Notes under the pieces: model-generated
Databases searched by the model: none
Told to the model about the DNA's origin: nothing
What the model saw: only the letters and a program-made list of their open reading frames with translations
NCBI RefSeq assembly: GCF_030503735.1
Contig: NZ_CP073096.1
Location: forward strand, 1,860,001-1,924,000
DNA from: Corynebacterium tuberculostearicum
GTDB lineage: Bacteria; Actinomycetota; Actinomycetes; Mycobacteriales; Mycobacteriaceae
Direction: 5' to 3'
DNA length: 64,000 bases
Position numbers and translations under genes: made by a program
Part shown: piece by piece, positions 25,079 through 33,947 of the stretch
How the letters are laid out: each line of letters opens with the position of its first letter
How positions within the stretch are numbered: the stretch's first letter is position 1

Positions 25079-26523
25079 TGAATAGCGCTGAGAATAAAGA
25101 ACATCTCCAAGAACTTATTGGCAGCGACTACGAGCTCCAGTGGATCATCGGCCACGGCGGAATGTCCACCGTGTGGCTGGCCGATGACACCCGCAACGAT
25201 CGCGAGGTGGCGATCAAAGTCCTGCGCCCGGAGTTTTCCGATAATCACGAATTCCTCTCCCGCTTCCGCAACGAGGCGAAATCGGCCAAATCCATTCAGT
25301 CAGAAAACGTGGTAACCACCTATGACTACCGCGAATTAGAGGATAACGGCCGCAAATTCTGCTTCATGGCTTTAGAGTATGTGCGCGGCGAATCTTTGGC
25401 GGATCTGTTGGCACGCGAAAATACGCTGCAGGAGGAGCTGGCGCTCGATGTCCTCGAGCAAGCTGCGCATGGCCTTTCCATCATTCACCGCATGGAGCTG
25501 GTCCACCGCGATATTAAGCCCGGTAACCTGCTTATTACGCAAAATGGCCAGGTCAAGATCACGGATTTTGGCATCGCCAAGGCTGCCGCCGCCGTGCCGC
25601 TTACCCGCACCGGCATGGTAGTAGGCACCGCACAGTACGTATCCCCCGAGCAAGCACAGGGCAAGGATGTCACGCCGGCTTCCGACGTCTATTCGCTCGG
25701 CGTCGTCGGCTATGAAATGCTGGCTGGCAGGCGTCCCTTTATCGGAGATTCCTCCGTGTCCATCGCCTTGGCGCACATCAACCAGGAGCCAGAGCCGCTC
25801 TCGACGAATATCAGCGCTCCAGCCCGCGAGCTCATTCGCATCGCATTGCGCAAGGACCCCTCTACCCGTTACGCCGATGGCAATGAGTTCACTCTGGCTA
25901 TTTCCGCAGTCAGACTAGGCAAGCGCCCTCCGCAACCCAAGTCTGCACCGCTAGCACAGCGCGCTCCGGAGCCATCGCCGTCTGCCTCGACGGAGATGTT
26001 GGGCAATGTCGCCCAACCCACCACCATCCATCCGGCCGCGGGAACCGCTCCCACAAAAGAGTCCAAGGGTGGCTCCTCTTTCCTGAAGGGTTTAGGCATC
26101 ACCCTGCTCCTCGCAGCCTTGGCCGGTGGTGGCTATGCCGCCTACCAGCACTTTGGCGATAGCGAGGGACAAAGCGAGCCCTCCAGCACTCCGGAGACCT
26201 CGGTGGTTACGGAATACCGCGATCCCACCACCACGCACCAGGATGCCCAAGAAGAAGATACGGAAGAGGCACCGGCACCAGTGACGGTGACGGAAACGGA
26301 GCCACGAGAAACCGAACAGGAAGAGACACCGCGTACGACGCACCGCGAGACGCCCACGCGTCATTCTCCCACGCACCAACAGCAGCCCCCAGCCGCGCCG
26401 ACGCAACAGAACCCGCAGGATACGCACGTTGAAACTACACCCGAGTTAGATACTCCAGTAAACTCACAGCCTAACGAGCTCCCCGGAGACTTGGCCGATC
26501 TAATTACACAGGAGGGTGACTAA
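25078..26523 (+). CDS. pknA: Ser/Thr protein kinase PknA
   Basis: A 481-residue membrane kinase. The N-terminal kinase domain (about 18-280) has the P-loop IGHGGMSTVWL, catalytic Lys in VAIKVLRPEF, HRDIKPGNLL and DFGIAKA. A Pro-rich juxtamembrane linker, one membrane helix (about 337-358) and a Thr/Glu/Pro-rich extracellular tail of ~120 residues follow; there are no PASTA repeats. It phosphorylates division and wall-synthesis proteins including FtsZ, FhaB and MurC-type substrates in Actinobacteria. It lies three bases upstream of pknB. Confidence 0.95.
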   Translation: MNSAENKEHLQELIGSDYELQWIIGHGGMSTVWLADDTRNDREVAIKVLRPEFSDNHEFLSRFRNEAKSAKSIQSENVVTTYDYRELEDNGRKFCFMALEYVRGESLADLLARENTLQEELALDVLEQAAHGLSIIHRMELVHRDIKPGNLLITQNGQVKITDFGIAKAAAAVPLTRTGMVVGTAQYVSPEQAQGKDVTPASDVYSLGVVGYEMLAGRRPFIGDSSVSIALAHINQEPEPLSTNISAPARELIRIALRKDPSTRYADGNEFTLAISAVRLGKRPPQPKSAPLAQRAPEPSPSASTEMLGNVAQPTTIHPAAGTAPTKESKGGSSFLKGLGITLLLAALAGGGYAAYQHFGDSEGQSEPSSTPETSVVTEYRDPTTTHQDAQEEDTEEAPAPVTVTETEPRETEQEETPRTTHRETPTRHSPTHQQQPPAAPTQQNPQDTHVETTPELDTPVNSQPNELPGDLADLITQEGD

Positions 26524-26526
26524 GCG

Positions 26527-28485
26527 ATGGTCAATGACCGCTATCGGAGAGGCGAGATCATCGGCGCCGGCGGCATGTCTGAGGTTTATGCCGCCGAAGA
26601 CACCGTCCTAGGCCGCCAGGTAGCGGTAAAGATGCTCCGCCCGGAAATGGCGCGCGACGTCAACTTCCGTGAGCGCTTTTACCGCGAGGCCCAGAACTCG
26701 GGCAAGCTGAATCACCCCAATATCGTGGCGGTTTATGACACCGGCGAAACCGAGCTGGATGGCATGACCATCCCATATATCGTCATGGAGCGGGTCAACG
26801 GCCGCACCCTGCGAGATATCATTCGCGAGGACGGAGCTCTGTCCGCCCAGGAAGCGGCGGATATTCTCAAACCGGTAGCCGATGCACTGCAAGCCTCTCA
26901 CGAGGCCGGGATTATTCACCGCGATATCAAACCAGCAAATATTATGCTCACCAACACCGGCCAAGTGAAGGTGATGGACTTCGGCATCGCTCGTGCCTTG
27001 GATGACTCCACCTCGGCGATGACGCAAACCTCCGCCGTTATCGGCACCGCCCAGTACCTTTCTCCAGAGCAGGCTCGCGGTAAGAACGCGGATGCCCGTT
27101 CGGATGTCTATGCACTGGGCTGCGTACTCTATGAAGCACTCACTGGCCACACGCCATTTGAAGGCGAAACCCCGTTTGCGGTGGCCTATCAGCACGTGCA
27201 GGAAGAGCCGACGCCGCCGTCAGAACTCATTTCAGATCCTTCACTGACCCCCACCCAGCAAGTCAATATCGATGCAGTGGTGCTTACCGCCATGGCCAAG
27301 CACCCAGCGGATCGTTATCAGTCCGCCTGGGAGATGGCCGGCGATTTGGAGCGCCTACGCAATGGACAGCTCACCGCAGCTGCGCGCATGCACGTCAACG
27401 AGGAAGAAGACGAGCAGCCTACCCAAATGGTCGGCGCCGCCGCACCAGCTGCGGCCGCGCACCGCGCACCCATTCAGTCCACTCGCCCCACCGAAGATGA
27501 TGAGGAGCAGGGCGGCGGCTGGATGAAATGGCTGGCAGCCTTCTTGGCCGCCCTTCTGGTAGCTATCGTGGGCTACTTCGCCTGGGATTTCTTCTCCAAC
27601 GATAAAGACTCTGAGGATAAGCCACGCCAGACCCAATCCGCTCAGCACGACAAAATTACCGTGCCAGAGGTGGAAAACCGCCCGCGCAATGAGGTGGTTA
27701 AGGAACTGGAAGACATGGGTCTGCAGGTGACCGTCAACGAGGAAGCCAACCCGGATATCAAGCGCAATAATGCTATCCGCATTAATCCGGCCCCTGGTTC
27801 TGAGCTGCAAAAGAATGCCTCGGTGACCTTAACTGTTTCCTCCGGTAAGGAGATTACGGACGTCCCAGATATCACCGGCATGACCTTGGATGAAGCCTCC
27901 CAGGCCCTCGAGGAGGCAGGCTTGGCGCTTAACTCCGATGTCTCGGAAGAAAACGATGAAGCACCGGCCGGCCAAATCATCAAGCAGGATCCAGCCGGTG
28001 GTACGCAACTGTCCAAGGGATCCAAGGTACGGGTAACGGTTTCTAAGGGCGTCGAAAAGAAGCGCGTTCCCGATGTTTCCGGCATGGATGTCGATGATGC
28101 CCAAAGCCGCCTGGAGTCAAATGACTTTGATGTAGACGTGCGCGAGGTGGATTCCTTAGAGCCAAAGGGCACGGTGCTGAGCGTTTCCAATGAGGGCGCA
28201 GAGCTGGAAAAGGGCAAGCCGGTCACCGTTGAGGTCTCCAATGGCATGCTCTTTAAAGCCCCTGACCTGGTACGCAAGAATCAAGGCCAAGCTGAAGCTG
28301 TGCTGCGGGAGGCTGGCTGGACCGGCCAGTTCGTCGTGGGCGAGCCTGCCCCTACCGGCGCGCTAGTGGATGCCAATAAGATTGGTTGGGCTTCCGTGAA
28401 CCCGGGCGATACCATGCGCAAGGATCAAAATATTGATATCCGCCTGTGGGACTTCGACCCCGCTGCACTTCTGCCGCAGCCATAA
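26527..28485 (+). CDS. pknB: PASTA-domain Ser/Thr protein kinase PknB
   Basis: A 652-residue receptor kinase. The kinase domain (1-275) has GAGGMSEVYAAED, VAVKMLRPEM, HRDIKPANIM and DFGIARA, and an activation loop with the TQTS Thr pair. One membrane helix (about 337-357) leads to an extracellular part with three clear PASTA repeats and a fourth divergent one (about 375-645) that sense muropeptides or lipid II. It phosphorylates CwlM, FhaA ligands and others. Last gene of the seven-gene run fhaA to pknB. Confidence 0.96.
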   Translation: MVNDRYRRGEIIGAGGMSEVYAAEDTVLGRQVAVKMLRPEMARDVNFRERFYREAQNSGKLNHPNIVAVYDTGETELDGMTIPYIVMERVNGRTLRDIIREDGALSAQEAADILKPVADALQASHEAGIIHRDIKPANIMLTNTGQVKVMDFGIARALDDSTSAMTQTSAVIGTAQYLSPEQARGKNADARSDVYALGCVLYEALTGHTPFEGETPFAVAYQHVQEEPTPPSELISDPSLTPTQQVNIDAVVLTAMAKHPADRYQSAWEMAGDLERLRNGQLTAAARMHVNEEEDEQPTQMVGAAAPAAAAHRAPIQSTRPTEDDEEQGGGWMKWLAAFLAALLVAIVGYFAWDFFSNDKDSEDKPRQTQSAQHDKITVPEVENRPRNEVVKELEDMGLQVTVNEEANPDIKRNNAIRINPAPGSELQKNASVTLTVSSGKEITDVPDITGMTLDEASQALEEAGLALNSDVSEENDEAPAGQIIKQDPAGGTQLSKGSKVRVTVSKGVEKKRVPDVSGMDVDDAQSRLESNDFDVDVREVDSLEPKGTVLSVSNEGAELEKGKPVTVEVSNGMLFKAPDLVRKNQGQAEAVLREAGWTGQFVVGEPAPTGALVDANKIGWASVNPGDTMRKDQNIDIRLWDFDPAALLPQP

Positions 28486-28508
28486 CTGCTGGTATCCTAA
28501 GGTCTCAG

Positions 28509-28530
28509 TAAGAACTTAGATAAGAACTTA
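28509..28530. repeat. Tandem TAAGAACTTA repeat upstream of crgA
   Basis: TAAGAACTTA occurs at 28509-28518 and 28521-28530, 12 bases apart, just before the crgA ribosome site. It may be an operator. No known regulator is matched. Confidence 0.4.
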
Positions 28531-28549
28531 AACCTAGAAAAGGTATCTT

Positions 28550-28819
28550 ATGCCGAAGTCAAAGATTTCCCAGAGCTCCTCCGTCCCTACCTCGAGCTCT
28601 ACTACCAACCGCACGCCCGTCAAGATCAATTCTGAGGGCACCCCGAAGTGGTACGTCGCCATCATGCTGGGCCTGATGGTTATCGGCCTGCTGTGGCTCG
28701 TGGTCAACTACCTCGCTGGCGAGGACATCCCATTCATGGCGGAACTCGGCCCTTGGAATTACGGCATCGGCTTTGGCCTAGCCATCATTGGCCTGCTGAT
28801 GACCATGGGTTGGCGTTAA
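28550..28819 (+). CDS. crgA: Cell division protein CrgA
   Basis: An 89-residue protein with a Ser/Thr-rich cytosolic tail and two membrane helices (about 32-52 and 66-86), the CrgA/UPF0233 layout. The helices are separated by a short loop ([20 protein letters not shown]). CrgA is an actinobacterial divisome component that recruits FtsI/CwsA and stabilises septal assembly. It follows pknB by 64 bases and ends in its own terminator. Confidence 0.93.
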   Translation: MPKSKISQSSSVPTSSSTTNRTPVKINSEGTPKWYVAIMLGLMVIGLLWLVVNYLAGEDIPFMAELGPWNYGIGFGLAIIGLLMTMGWR

Positions 28820-28839
28820 GCTAAACCTCCCAGCTTATT

Positions 28840-28877
28840 CCCTCGCTCCCTACTTCCTGTAGGCGGCGAGGGTTTTT
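28840..28877 (+). terminator. Rho-independent terminator after crgA
   Basis: CCCTCGC (28840-28846) pairs with GCGAGGG (28866-28872), followed immediately by TTTTT. Confidence 0.85.
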
Positions 28878-28893
28878 CATATCTAGGAGCCTT

Positions 28894-29460
28894 ATGCCTC
28901 GCCGCATTCTTGCTGCTGGCCTCATCATTTCGGCGGCCTACGCGGCCGTGCACATCGCCTTTGGCGATACCACCCTACTCACCGGCGCCGCTCCCCTCCG
29001 CCTTTCCTTGCGTAACTACCTTGGTAACGTCTTAGGCTCTGGCATGGTGTGGGGAATCTTTAGTTACCTAGTAGGCAAAGCGTTTCCGGGTCGGTGGCTC
29101 AAAGCACTCCTGGCCGGTACGGGGATTATCGTTATGATGCTGGCGGTGCACTACGGCTTGCTCGTGGTCTTCGGTGTATATAACTGGCGCGAGGCATTCG
29201 AGTACAACGCCCAGTGGTTCCTCCTGGCGCTCATCTCTGGACCCGTTCTGGGGCTAGCCGGCGCGGCCGCAGCACGGTTCCGCTGGTTCGACTATCTCGC
29301 CGTCCTTGGCTTCCTCCTCGAGCCCGTGATTGCCGGGTTCATCCCAGGCAGTTCCTACCTGCCCCGCACCACGACCATTCCTGGGTACTTCGCCGCCGCG
29401 ACTCTCTGGCTCATCGGTGCGGGCTTTTTCATCTGGCAGCGCCGCCATCCCACACGCTAA
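28894..29460 (+). CDS. Integral membrane protein of unknown function
   Basis: 188 residues with about six predicted membrane helices (near 5-22, 42-62, 66-90, 105-125, 130-152, 162-180). I recognise no catalytic motif; the overall look is of the DUF6518-type actinobacterial membrane proteins. AGGAG lies 8 bases before the ATG. It is convergent with the flavoprotein gene and overlaps its end by 32 bases. Confidence 0.6.
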   Translation: MPRRILAAGLIISAAYAAVHIAFGDTTLLTGAAPLRLSLRNYLGNVLGSGMVWGIFSYLVGKAFPGRWLKALLAGTGIIVMMLAVHYGLLVVFGVYNWREAFEYNAQWFLLALISGPVLGLAGAAAARFRWFDYLAVLGFLLEPVIAGFIPGSSYLPRTTTIPGYFAAATLWLIGAGFFIWQRRHPTR

Positions 29461-30865
29461 GCGCTTCCTCCGCTGCCCACCACCCCGGCATGCCGTGCAC
29501 ACCAGCGCCGGGAGCGGCGGAGCTAGAGGCCATGAAGACTCCCGGCGCGAGACGGTGCGGATGAGCCGACAAGCGCGGACGCAGGAGGGTTTGCAGCCCA
29601 GTCATGGCACCGCCGGCAATATCACCGCCCACCAGATTGGGATTCCATCGCTCCAGATCGGCCGGGCTTGTAGCGTGGGTCGACAGGATGGTATCGCGAA
29701 AACCGGGAGCAAAGCGCTCGATCTGCGCGGTAATCAGCTCGGTTACCTCACCCGGATAGCGCTCCGCATAACCGCGCGGGACGTGCGCATACGTCCACAG
29801 GGTAAGCCCACGGGAAGGATCGGCTACGTATTGCTGGCATACCAATACCAATGGCCGCTCAGGCATGCGCCGCTTGCCGACGTCCCCCTCAGCCCCACAT
29901 ATTTCCTCCAAGGTGCCACCCACATGCACGGTGCCGGCCTGACCCACGCGCGGATCGGCCCACGGGACGGATTCGCTGAGATGGAAGTCCACTTTGAAGA
30001 CGGCGCTGCCATAGTGCCAGCGCGCCAGGCTGCGTCGGGTTCCGCCCCGCAGTTCCAGCCCGCCCAGGCTCAGAATCTGGCGCGGGGTCAGATTCAAAAT
30101 GATCGCATCGGCTTGAGGCAGCTCCCGCAGGTCGGTGACTTCGCATCCGGTGTGGAGGCGGGCATGGTGGGAACGGAGGAGGGCCAGGAGGGCGTCGATA
30201 AGAGCGCCCGTGCCGCCCTCCACCACGGGCCAGCCGCGGGTCATGCCCAGCCCGCCAAAGAGCAGGCCGAAAGCGGAGGTAAAAGGCGTGGTGGGCGAGG
30301 TAATCGCGTGCACCGCGCTGCCTGCAAAGAGCGCGCGGGCCTGAGGCGTGCGGAAGGCCGCCCGTGCGAGGCTACTGGCAGGCAGGACTCCGGCCGCGCC
30401 GAATTGTGCCAAGCGCACAGGGCGATGGGGCCAGCGCACCAGCGGGGTAAGTGCGTTGTCCACATGCTCATCGATGTGGCGGACAATGTGCCCATGTAGC
30501 CGCGTCCATGCCCGAGCATCGGCTCCCAACTCCGCCGCCGTGTCCGCCAAGCAACCGTGCAAAATCCCGGCCGGGGCACCTTCTAGCGGATGGGCCATGG
30601 GATAAACAGCATTGCGCCACCGCAAACCGTAGGCCTCTAAGTCGAGGGCGCGGAAGGCTGGGGTCGCTACGCCAAAGGGATGCCCAGCTGCTCCGAGATC
30701 CACAATCGTGCCCGGAAAAATCTCCGTAGACGAAGCCGCTGCACCGCCGGCCCGGCTGGCGCGTTCGTAGATATCCACACTCCATCCGGCATTGGCCAAG
30801 CGCGCCGCGGCTGTGAGCCCGTTCGGGCCTGCGCCGACGATCACAGCGCGGGGTTGATAATCCAC
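29429..30865 (-). CDS. FAD-dependent NAD(P)/FAD oxidoreductase (phytoene desaturase-like)
   Basis: A 478-residue flavoprotein. The N-terminal dinucleotide motif VIVGAGPNGLTAAARL is followed by the acidic residue in DIYERASRAGGAA, and the C-terminal FAD contact region is around PGAGVHGMPGWWA. This pattern fits the carotenoid/phytoene-desaturase-like amine oxidase superfamily (COG1233). No carotenoid gene is nearby, so the substrate is unknown. It overlaps the convergent membrane gene. Upstream lies an unusual DnaA-box-rich spacer. Confidence 0.82.
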   Translation of the reverse strand: MDYQPRAVIVGAGPNGLTAAARLANAGWSVDIYERASRAGGAAASSTEIFPGTIVDLGAAGHPFGVATPAFRALDLEAYGLRWRNAVYPMAHPLEGAPAGILHGCLADTAAELGADARAWTRLHGHIVRHIDEHVDNALTPLVRWPHRPVRLAQFGAAGVLPASSLARAAFRTPQARALFAGSAVHAITSPTTPFTSAFGLLFGGLGMTRGWPVVEGGTGALIDALLALLRSHHARLHTGCEVTDLRELPQADAIILNLTPRQILSLGGLELRGGTRRSLARWHYGSAVFKVDFHLSESVPWADPRVGQAGTVHVGGTLEEICGAEGDVGKRRMPERPLVLVCQQYVADPSRGLTLWTYAHVPRGYAERYPGEVTELITAQIERFAPGFRDTILSTHATSPADLERWNPNLVGGDIAGGAMTGLQTLLRPRLSAHPHRLAPGVFMASSSAAPGAGVHGMPGWWAAEEALSVWDGGAAR

Positions 30866-31171
30866 AATGCTCCTTATGCAGGTCAGTACCCAAATTTATC
30901 AGGCTTGTTAACACAGTGGGTAAAAAGTTATCCACAGGCTGTGGAGAATGCTTGTGAAATATGAATTTCACACAATTATTAACAACCTGTGGATAACTGT
31001 TTTCACGGGCTTCCACAGGCTGATTTTCGCACTTTCACACGGGCTAGACCAGCTTGATCAGGGAAAACTCCGGAAAAGCGTTCGGTAAATTACAAAAATG
31101 TAGTTATCCACAATGTGGATAACCATTGTGGAATTCTTTCGCACACGCTTTCCGGTGATCAAATTTCACAG
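30866..31171. other. Gene-free spacer with a cluster of DnaA boxes outside oriC
   Basis: Perfect DnaA 9-mers TTATCCACA occur at 30928-30936 and 31104-31112, and in inverse at 30988-30996 and 31114-31122. A one-mismatch box TTATCCCCA at 31172-31180 overlaps the rhomboid stop. There is also a perfect inverted repeat TGTGAAAT-ATGA-ATTTCACA (30953-30972) and an AT-rich stretch. Nothing coding is seen. It could titrate DnaA or control the flavoprotein gene. Confidence 0.6.
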
Positions 31172-31825
31172 TTATCCCCAAAGCCCAGCTTGTTGGGCTA
31201 GCAATGCGAGGATTACCGCGGCCGCCGCAGCAACACCACCCCAGCGAAGCGCAGGGCTCTTTCGATAGAGGAATAGGCTCAGCACGATTCCTGTGCACAA
31301 CCCGCCCAGATGACCCCATAGGGATACGCCATCGGCGAGGAAGGTATAGGCCACGTTCGCCAGAACGAGGGCGACGGGCGCGCGGAGATCGAGCCCGCGC
31401 TGCCGGTAAGCGCCTACGAGCATGGCCATGAGCGCGAAGAGTGCGCCGGATGCGCCAACGGTGGGAGTATTGAAATCGAATTGCAAGATCATGGCGGACG
31501 CGCCGAGACAAGAGACGAGGTAGGCGGCGAGGTACAACCCAGTACCAAGCGCACGCTCCACTTCCCTGCCTATGAGCAAGAGCATGATCATGTTTACCGC
31601 CAGATGGCCCGCGTCGAGATGCATGAATTCGGAAGACAGCGCCGTCTGCGGTGCTAAGGGATACTCTGGACCCCATAGACCCCAGTCCGCCGCGAGCGCG
31701 GAGTCATAGAAGGTAGCGCCCAATGTCCGCGCTTGCACCGCGGTAATGAGCCAAGCAATTGTGCACACGATGGCGATCAGTGCGGTAGCCGGGGTATCGC
31801 GGACATAGTTTCTCACCATGGTCAT
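31172..31825 (-). CDS. Rhomboid-family intramembrane serine protease
   Basis: 217 residues with about six membrane helices. The catalytic Ser is in the GASGALF motif (near residue 115), the catalytic His in LWGHLGGL (near 180), and the oxyanion-hole Asn in HLAVNMIML (near 78). The start at 31825 (GAAGGA upstream) is preferred; a second ATG at 31819 is possible. Substrates are unknown. Confidence 0.88.
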   Translation of the reverse strand: MTMVRNYVRDTPATALIAIVCTIAWLITAVQARTLGATFYDSALAADWGLWGPEYPLAPQTALSSEFMHLDAGHLAVNMIMLLLIGREVERALGTGLYLAAYLVSCLGASAMILQFDFNTPTVGASGALFALMAMLVGAYRQRGLDLRAPVALVLANVAYTFLADGVSLWGHLGGLCTGIVLSLFLYRKSPALRWGGVAAAAAVILALLAQQAGLWG

Positions 31826-31887
31826 GAGTTTGTCAGTCCTTCAGACAGGTTCTAGCAAGTGTATAGCTCAGGGCAAAACTGCAACGA

Positions 31888-31920
31888 GCCCGCCGCCGCA
31901 TGGATAATGCGGTGGCGGGC
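31888..31920. terminator. Terminator after the cyclophilin gene
   Basis: GCCCGCCGCCGCAT pairs with ATGCGGTGGCGGGC around a 5-base loop. On the minus strand it is followed by a T-containing tract. Confidence 0.7.
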
Positions 31921-31936
31921 CCGAGGGAAAAGGCGA

Positions 31937-32458
31937 TTACGCGATATCGATGGACTCGATTACAACGTCCTCGTGAGGACGATCCATGCGGTCGGTATCA
32001 ACCTTGGCGATCTTGGACACAACTTCCTGGGAGGCGGCATCGGTAACCTCACCAAAGATGGTGTGGTGGTTATTCAGGTGCGGGGTCGGCGCCACGGTGA
32101 TGAAGAACTGGGAACCGTTGGTGCCTGGGCCGGCATTGGCCATGGCCAGCAGGAATGGGCGGTCAAACTGCAGCTCCGGGTGGAACTCGTCCTGGAACTG
32201 GTAGCCCGGGCCACCGCGGCCGGTGCCGGTAGGGTCGCCGCCCTGGATCATAAAGTTATCGATGATGCGGTGGAAGATTGCGCCGTCATAGAACGGGCCG
32301 GACTGCTCGCCCTTTGCGTTCTGGGTGGAGTAGTCCTTCTCGCCCTTGGCCAGGCCGATGAAGTTTTCAACGGTTACCGGTGCATGGTTACCGAAGAGAT
32401 CGATAACAATGTCACCGTAGTTGGTATGCATCGTTGCAGTTGCGGTCTTCTGAGTCAT
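31937..32458 (-). CDS. ppiA: Peptidyl-prolyl cis-trans isomerase, cyclophilin type
   Basis: A 173-residue cytosolic cyclophilin. Active-site motifs: FHRIIDNFMIQGGDP, FLLAMANAGPGTNGSQFFIT and HLNNHHTIFGEV. The true start is the ATG at 32458 (MTQKTATA); the frame stays open upstream to 33067 but runs through a HAD pseudogene on the other strand. TACAAT lies 7 bases before the ATG with no ribosome site, so the mRNA may be leaderless. It folds proteins at proline bonds. Confidence 0.94.
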   Translation of the reverse strand: MTQKTATATMHTNYGDIVIDLFGNHAPVTVENFIGLAKGEKDYSTQNAKGEQSGPFYDGAIFHRIIDNFMIQGGDPTGTGRGGPGYQFQDEFHPELQFDRPFLLAMANAGPGTNGSQFFITVAPTPHLNNHHTIFGEVTDAASQEVVSKIAKVDTDRMDRPHEDVVIESIDIA

Positions 32459-32536
32459 GCCAGCCATTGTAAAGAATTTAACGCGCGCCTGCCGCGCATG
32501 ACATAACGCTGTCAGCGATCGCGCTAGCCTGAAGGC

Positions 32537-33079
32537 ATGATTCGCGCGCTGCTTTTTGATCTGGATGACACATTGCTTGACCACACCGGCGCGGCCCGAG
32601 ACGCGGTCGATCAGTGGTGCCGCGAGCTGGGCCTGCCCGAGGGACAACATGCACGCTTCGCGGCCATCGAGCGCAAGTGGTTCTAGGCCTACGAGCGCGG
32701 CGAGGTCACCCACCAAGGCCAGCGGGCAGCGCGCTGCCGCGAGTTTCTCGGCCGGGAGATGAGCGATGCCGAGGCGCTGGCCGCCTACGACGGCTATCTT
32801 TCCGCCTACCGGCAGCAATGGCGCGCTTTTGCCGACGTCCACCTCATCCCCACCGTCGACCTCGGCTGCCCCAAACCGCAGCGGGACGCCTACCTTGCCG
32901 CGTGCGATCAGCTGGGTACGGTCCCCGCAGACACGCTCATGGTGGGCGATTCCCTCACCAACGATGTGCAAGGCGCGCGCAAGGCAGGACTGTACGCGCT
33001 CCACCTCGACCGTGCGGGTGATGGGGATCTGAGTTCGCTTAGCGCGCTGAAAGAGGTTCTCCCCCAAATAGCCAGCTGA
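32537..33079 (+). pseudogene. HAD-family hydrolase pseudogene (nonsense mutation plus deletion)
   Basis: The frame starts with the HAD motif I FDLDDTLLDHT and ends with motif IV MVGDSLTNDVQGARKAG. It is broken by an in-frame TAG at 32684-32686 after ERKWF. In addition, motif II (the S/T-containing strand) and part of the core are absent: FADVHLIPTVDLGCPKPQ runs straight from the cap into motif III. A 106-residue piece could be translated from 32759, but without motif I it would be inactive. Confidence 0.8.
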
Positions 33080-33259
33080 CTACGCTGGCACCGAGGCTTC
33101 CGGACCCAATTTGCGGATCTTTCTCACTAGCGATGTTTCTACCCCAAAGGTTAGAACGAGAAAAGAAACATACCGGTTCCATTCGGACACCCAACGGATT
33201 CTCAGCTACTTTGCAGTTTGCGGAGGATGCTAAAAGAGCCACTAAGAAAGTATCCGCAC

Positions 33260-33898
33260 ATGGATTTCTTGTCCTCCCTCCACAACCTCATGGACGCAGG
33301 CTCGCTGCTCCAAAGCTTTGGACCTTATATCCTCCTCGGCGTCGCCGTCGTCATCTTCATCGAGTCCGGCGTGCTTTTCCCATTCCTACCAGGTGATTCA
33401 CTGCTCGTTACCGCGGCCATCCTGCGCGACGAACTCGACATCAACGCCTGGCTGCTCTTTGTCCTGGCCGCGGTGGCCGCCTTTGCCGGCGATCAGGTGG
33501 GCTTCTACTTGGGCCGCCGCTTTGGCCGCAAGCTTTTCAAGGACGATGCCCGCGTTCTGCGCACCGAACACCTTGATAGCGCGGAAGACTTCTTCCAGCG
33601 CCACGGCCCAGTGGCCCTAGTGTTGGGACGCTTCGTGCCGATTGTGCGCACCTTCGTTCCCTTCGCCGCTGGTACCGCGGAGATGGGTTACTCCTCCTTC
33701 CTGCGTTGGAATATCCTTGGCGGCATAGGCTGGGTTGGTTCTATGCTGCTCGTCGGCGTGCTGCTGGGCGGTATCCCGGGCATCGCCCACTCGATCGACA
33801 TCATCATGCTCATCGTCGTGGCAATTTCCGTGCTGCCTATGATCATCGGCTGGTTCAACAAGCACCGCAAGGAAAAGCGCGAAATCCCGGCCGCGTAA
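33260..33898 (+). CDS. DedA-family membrane protein
   Basis: 212 residues of the DedA (SNARE-associated/VTT) family. Motifs: FIESGVLFPFLPGDSLL in the first reentrant region, AFAGDQVGFYLGRRFG, and RFVPIVRTFVPFAAGTAEM with the conserved Arg/Pro pattern. About four to five membrane helices; basic C-terminal tail. DedA proteins act as undecaprenyl-phosphate or phospholipid translocases and support membrane potential. I use the ATG at 33260 with AGAAAG upstream. It stands alone, convergent with metE. Confidence 0.9.
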   Translation: MDFLSSLHNLMDAGSLLQSFGPYILLGVAVVIFIESGVLFPFLPGDSLLVTAAILRDELDINAWLLFVLAAVAAFAGDQVGFYLGRRFGRKLFKDDARVLRTEHLDSAEDFFQRHGPVALVLGRFVPIVRTFVPFAAGTAEMGYSSFLRWNILGGIGWVGSMLLVGVLLGGIPGIAHSIDIIMLIVVAISVLPMIIGWFNKHRKEKREIPAA

Positions 33899-33947
33899 GG
33901 ACTTTTTGTCCATCACTCAGCCGGGATTGCGGTGCAATTAGGGGGAC

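Noticed and set aside
30953..30972. GlxR site TGTGAAAT-ATGA-ATTTCACA
   Set aside because: The half-sites are too far apart for the GlxR consensus TGTGA-N6-TCACA.
32459..33067. Extended N-terminus of the cyclophilin frame
   Set aside because: The extension is antisense to the HAD pseudogene and has no family counterpart; the ATG at 32458 fits all cyclophilins.
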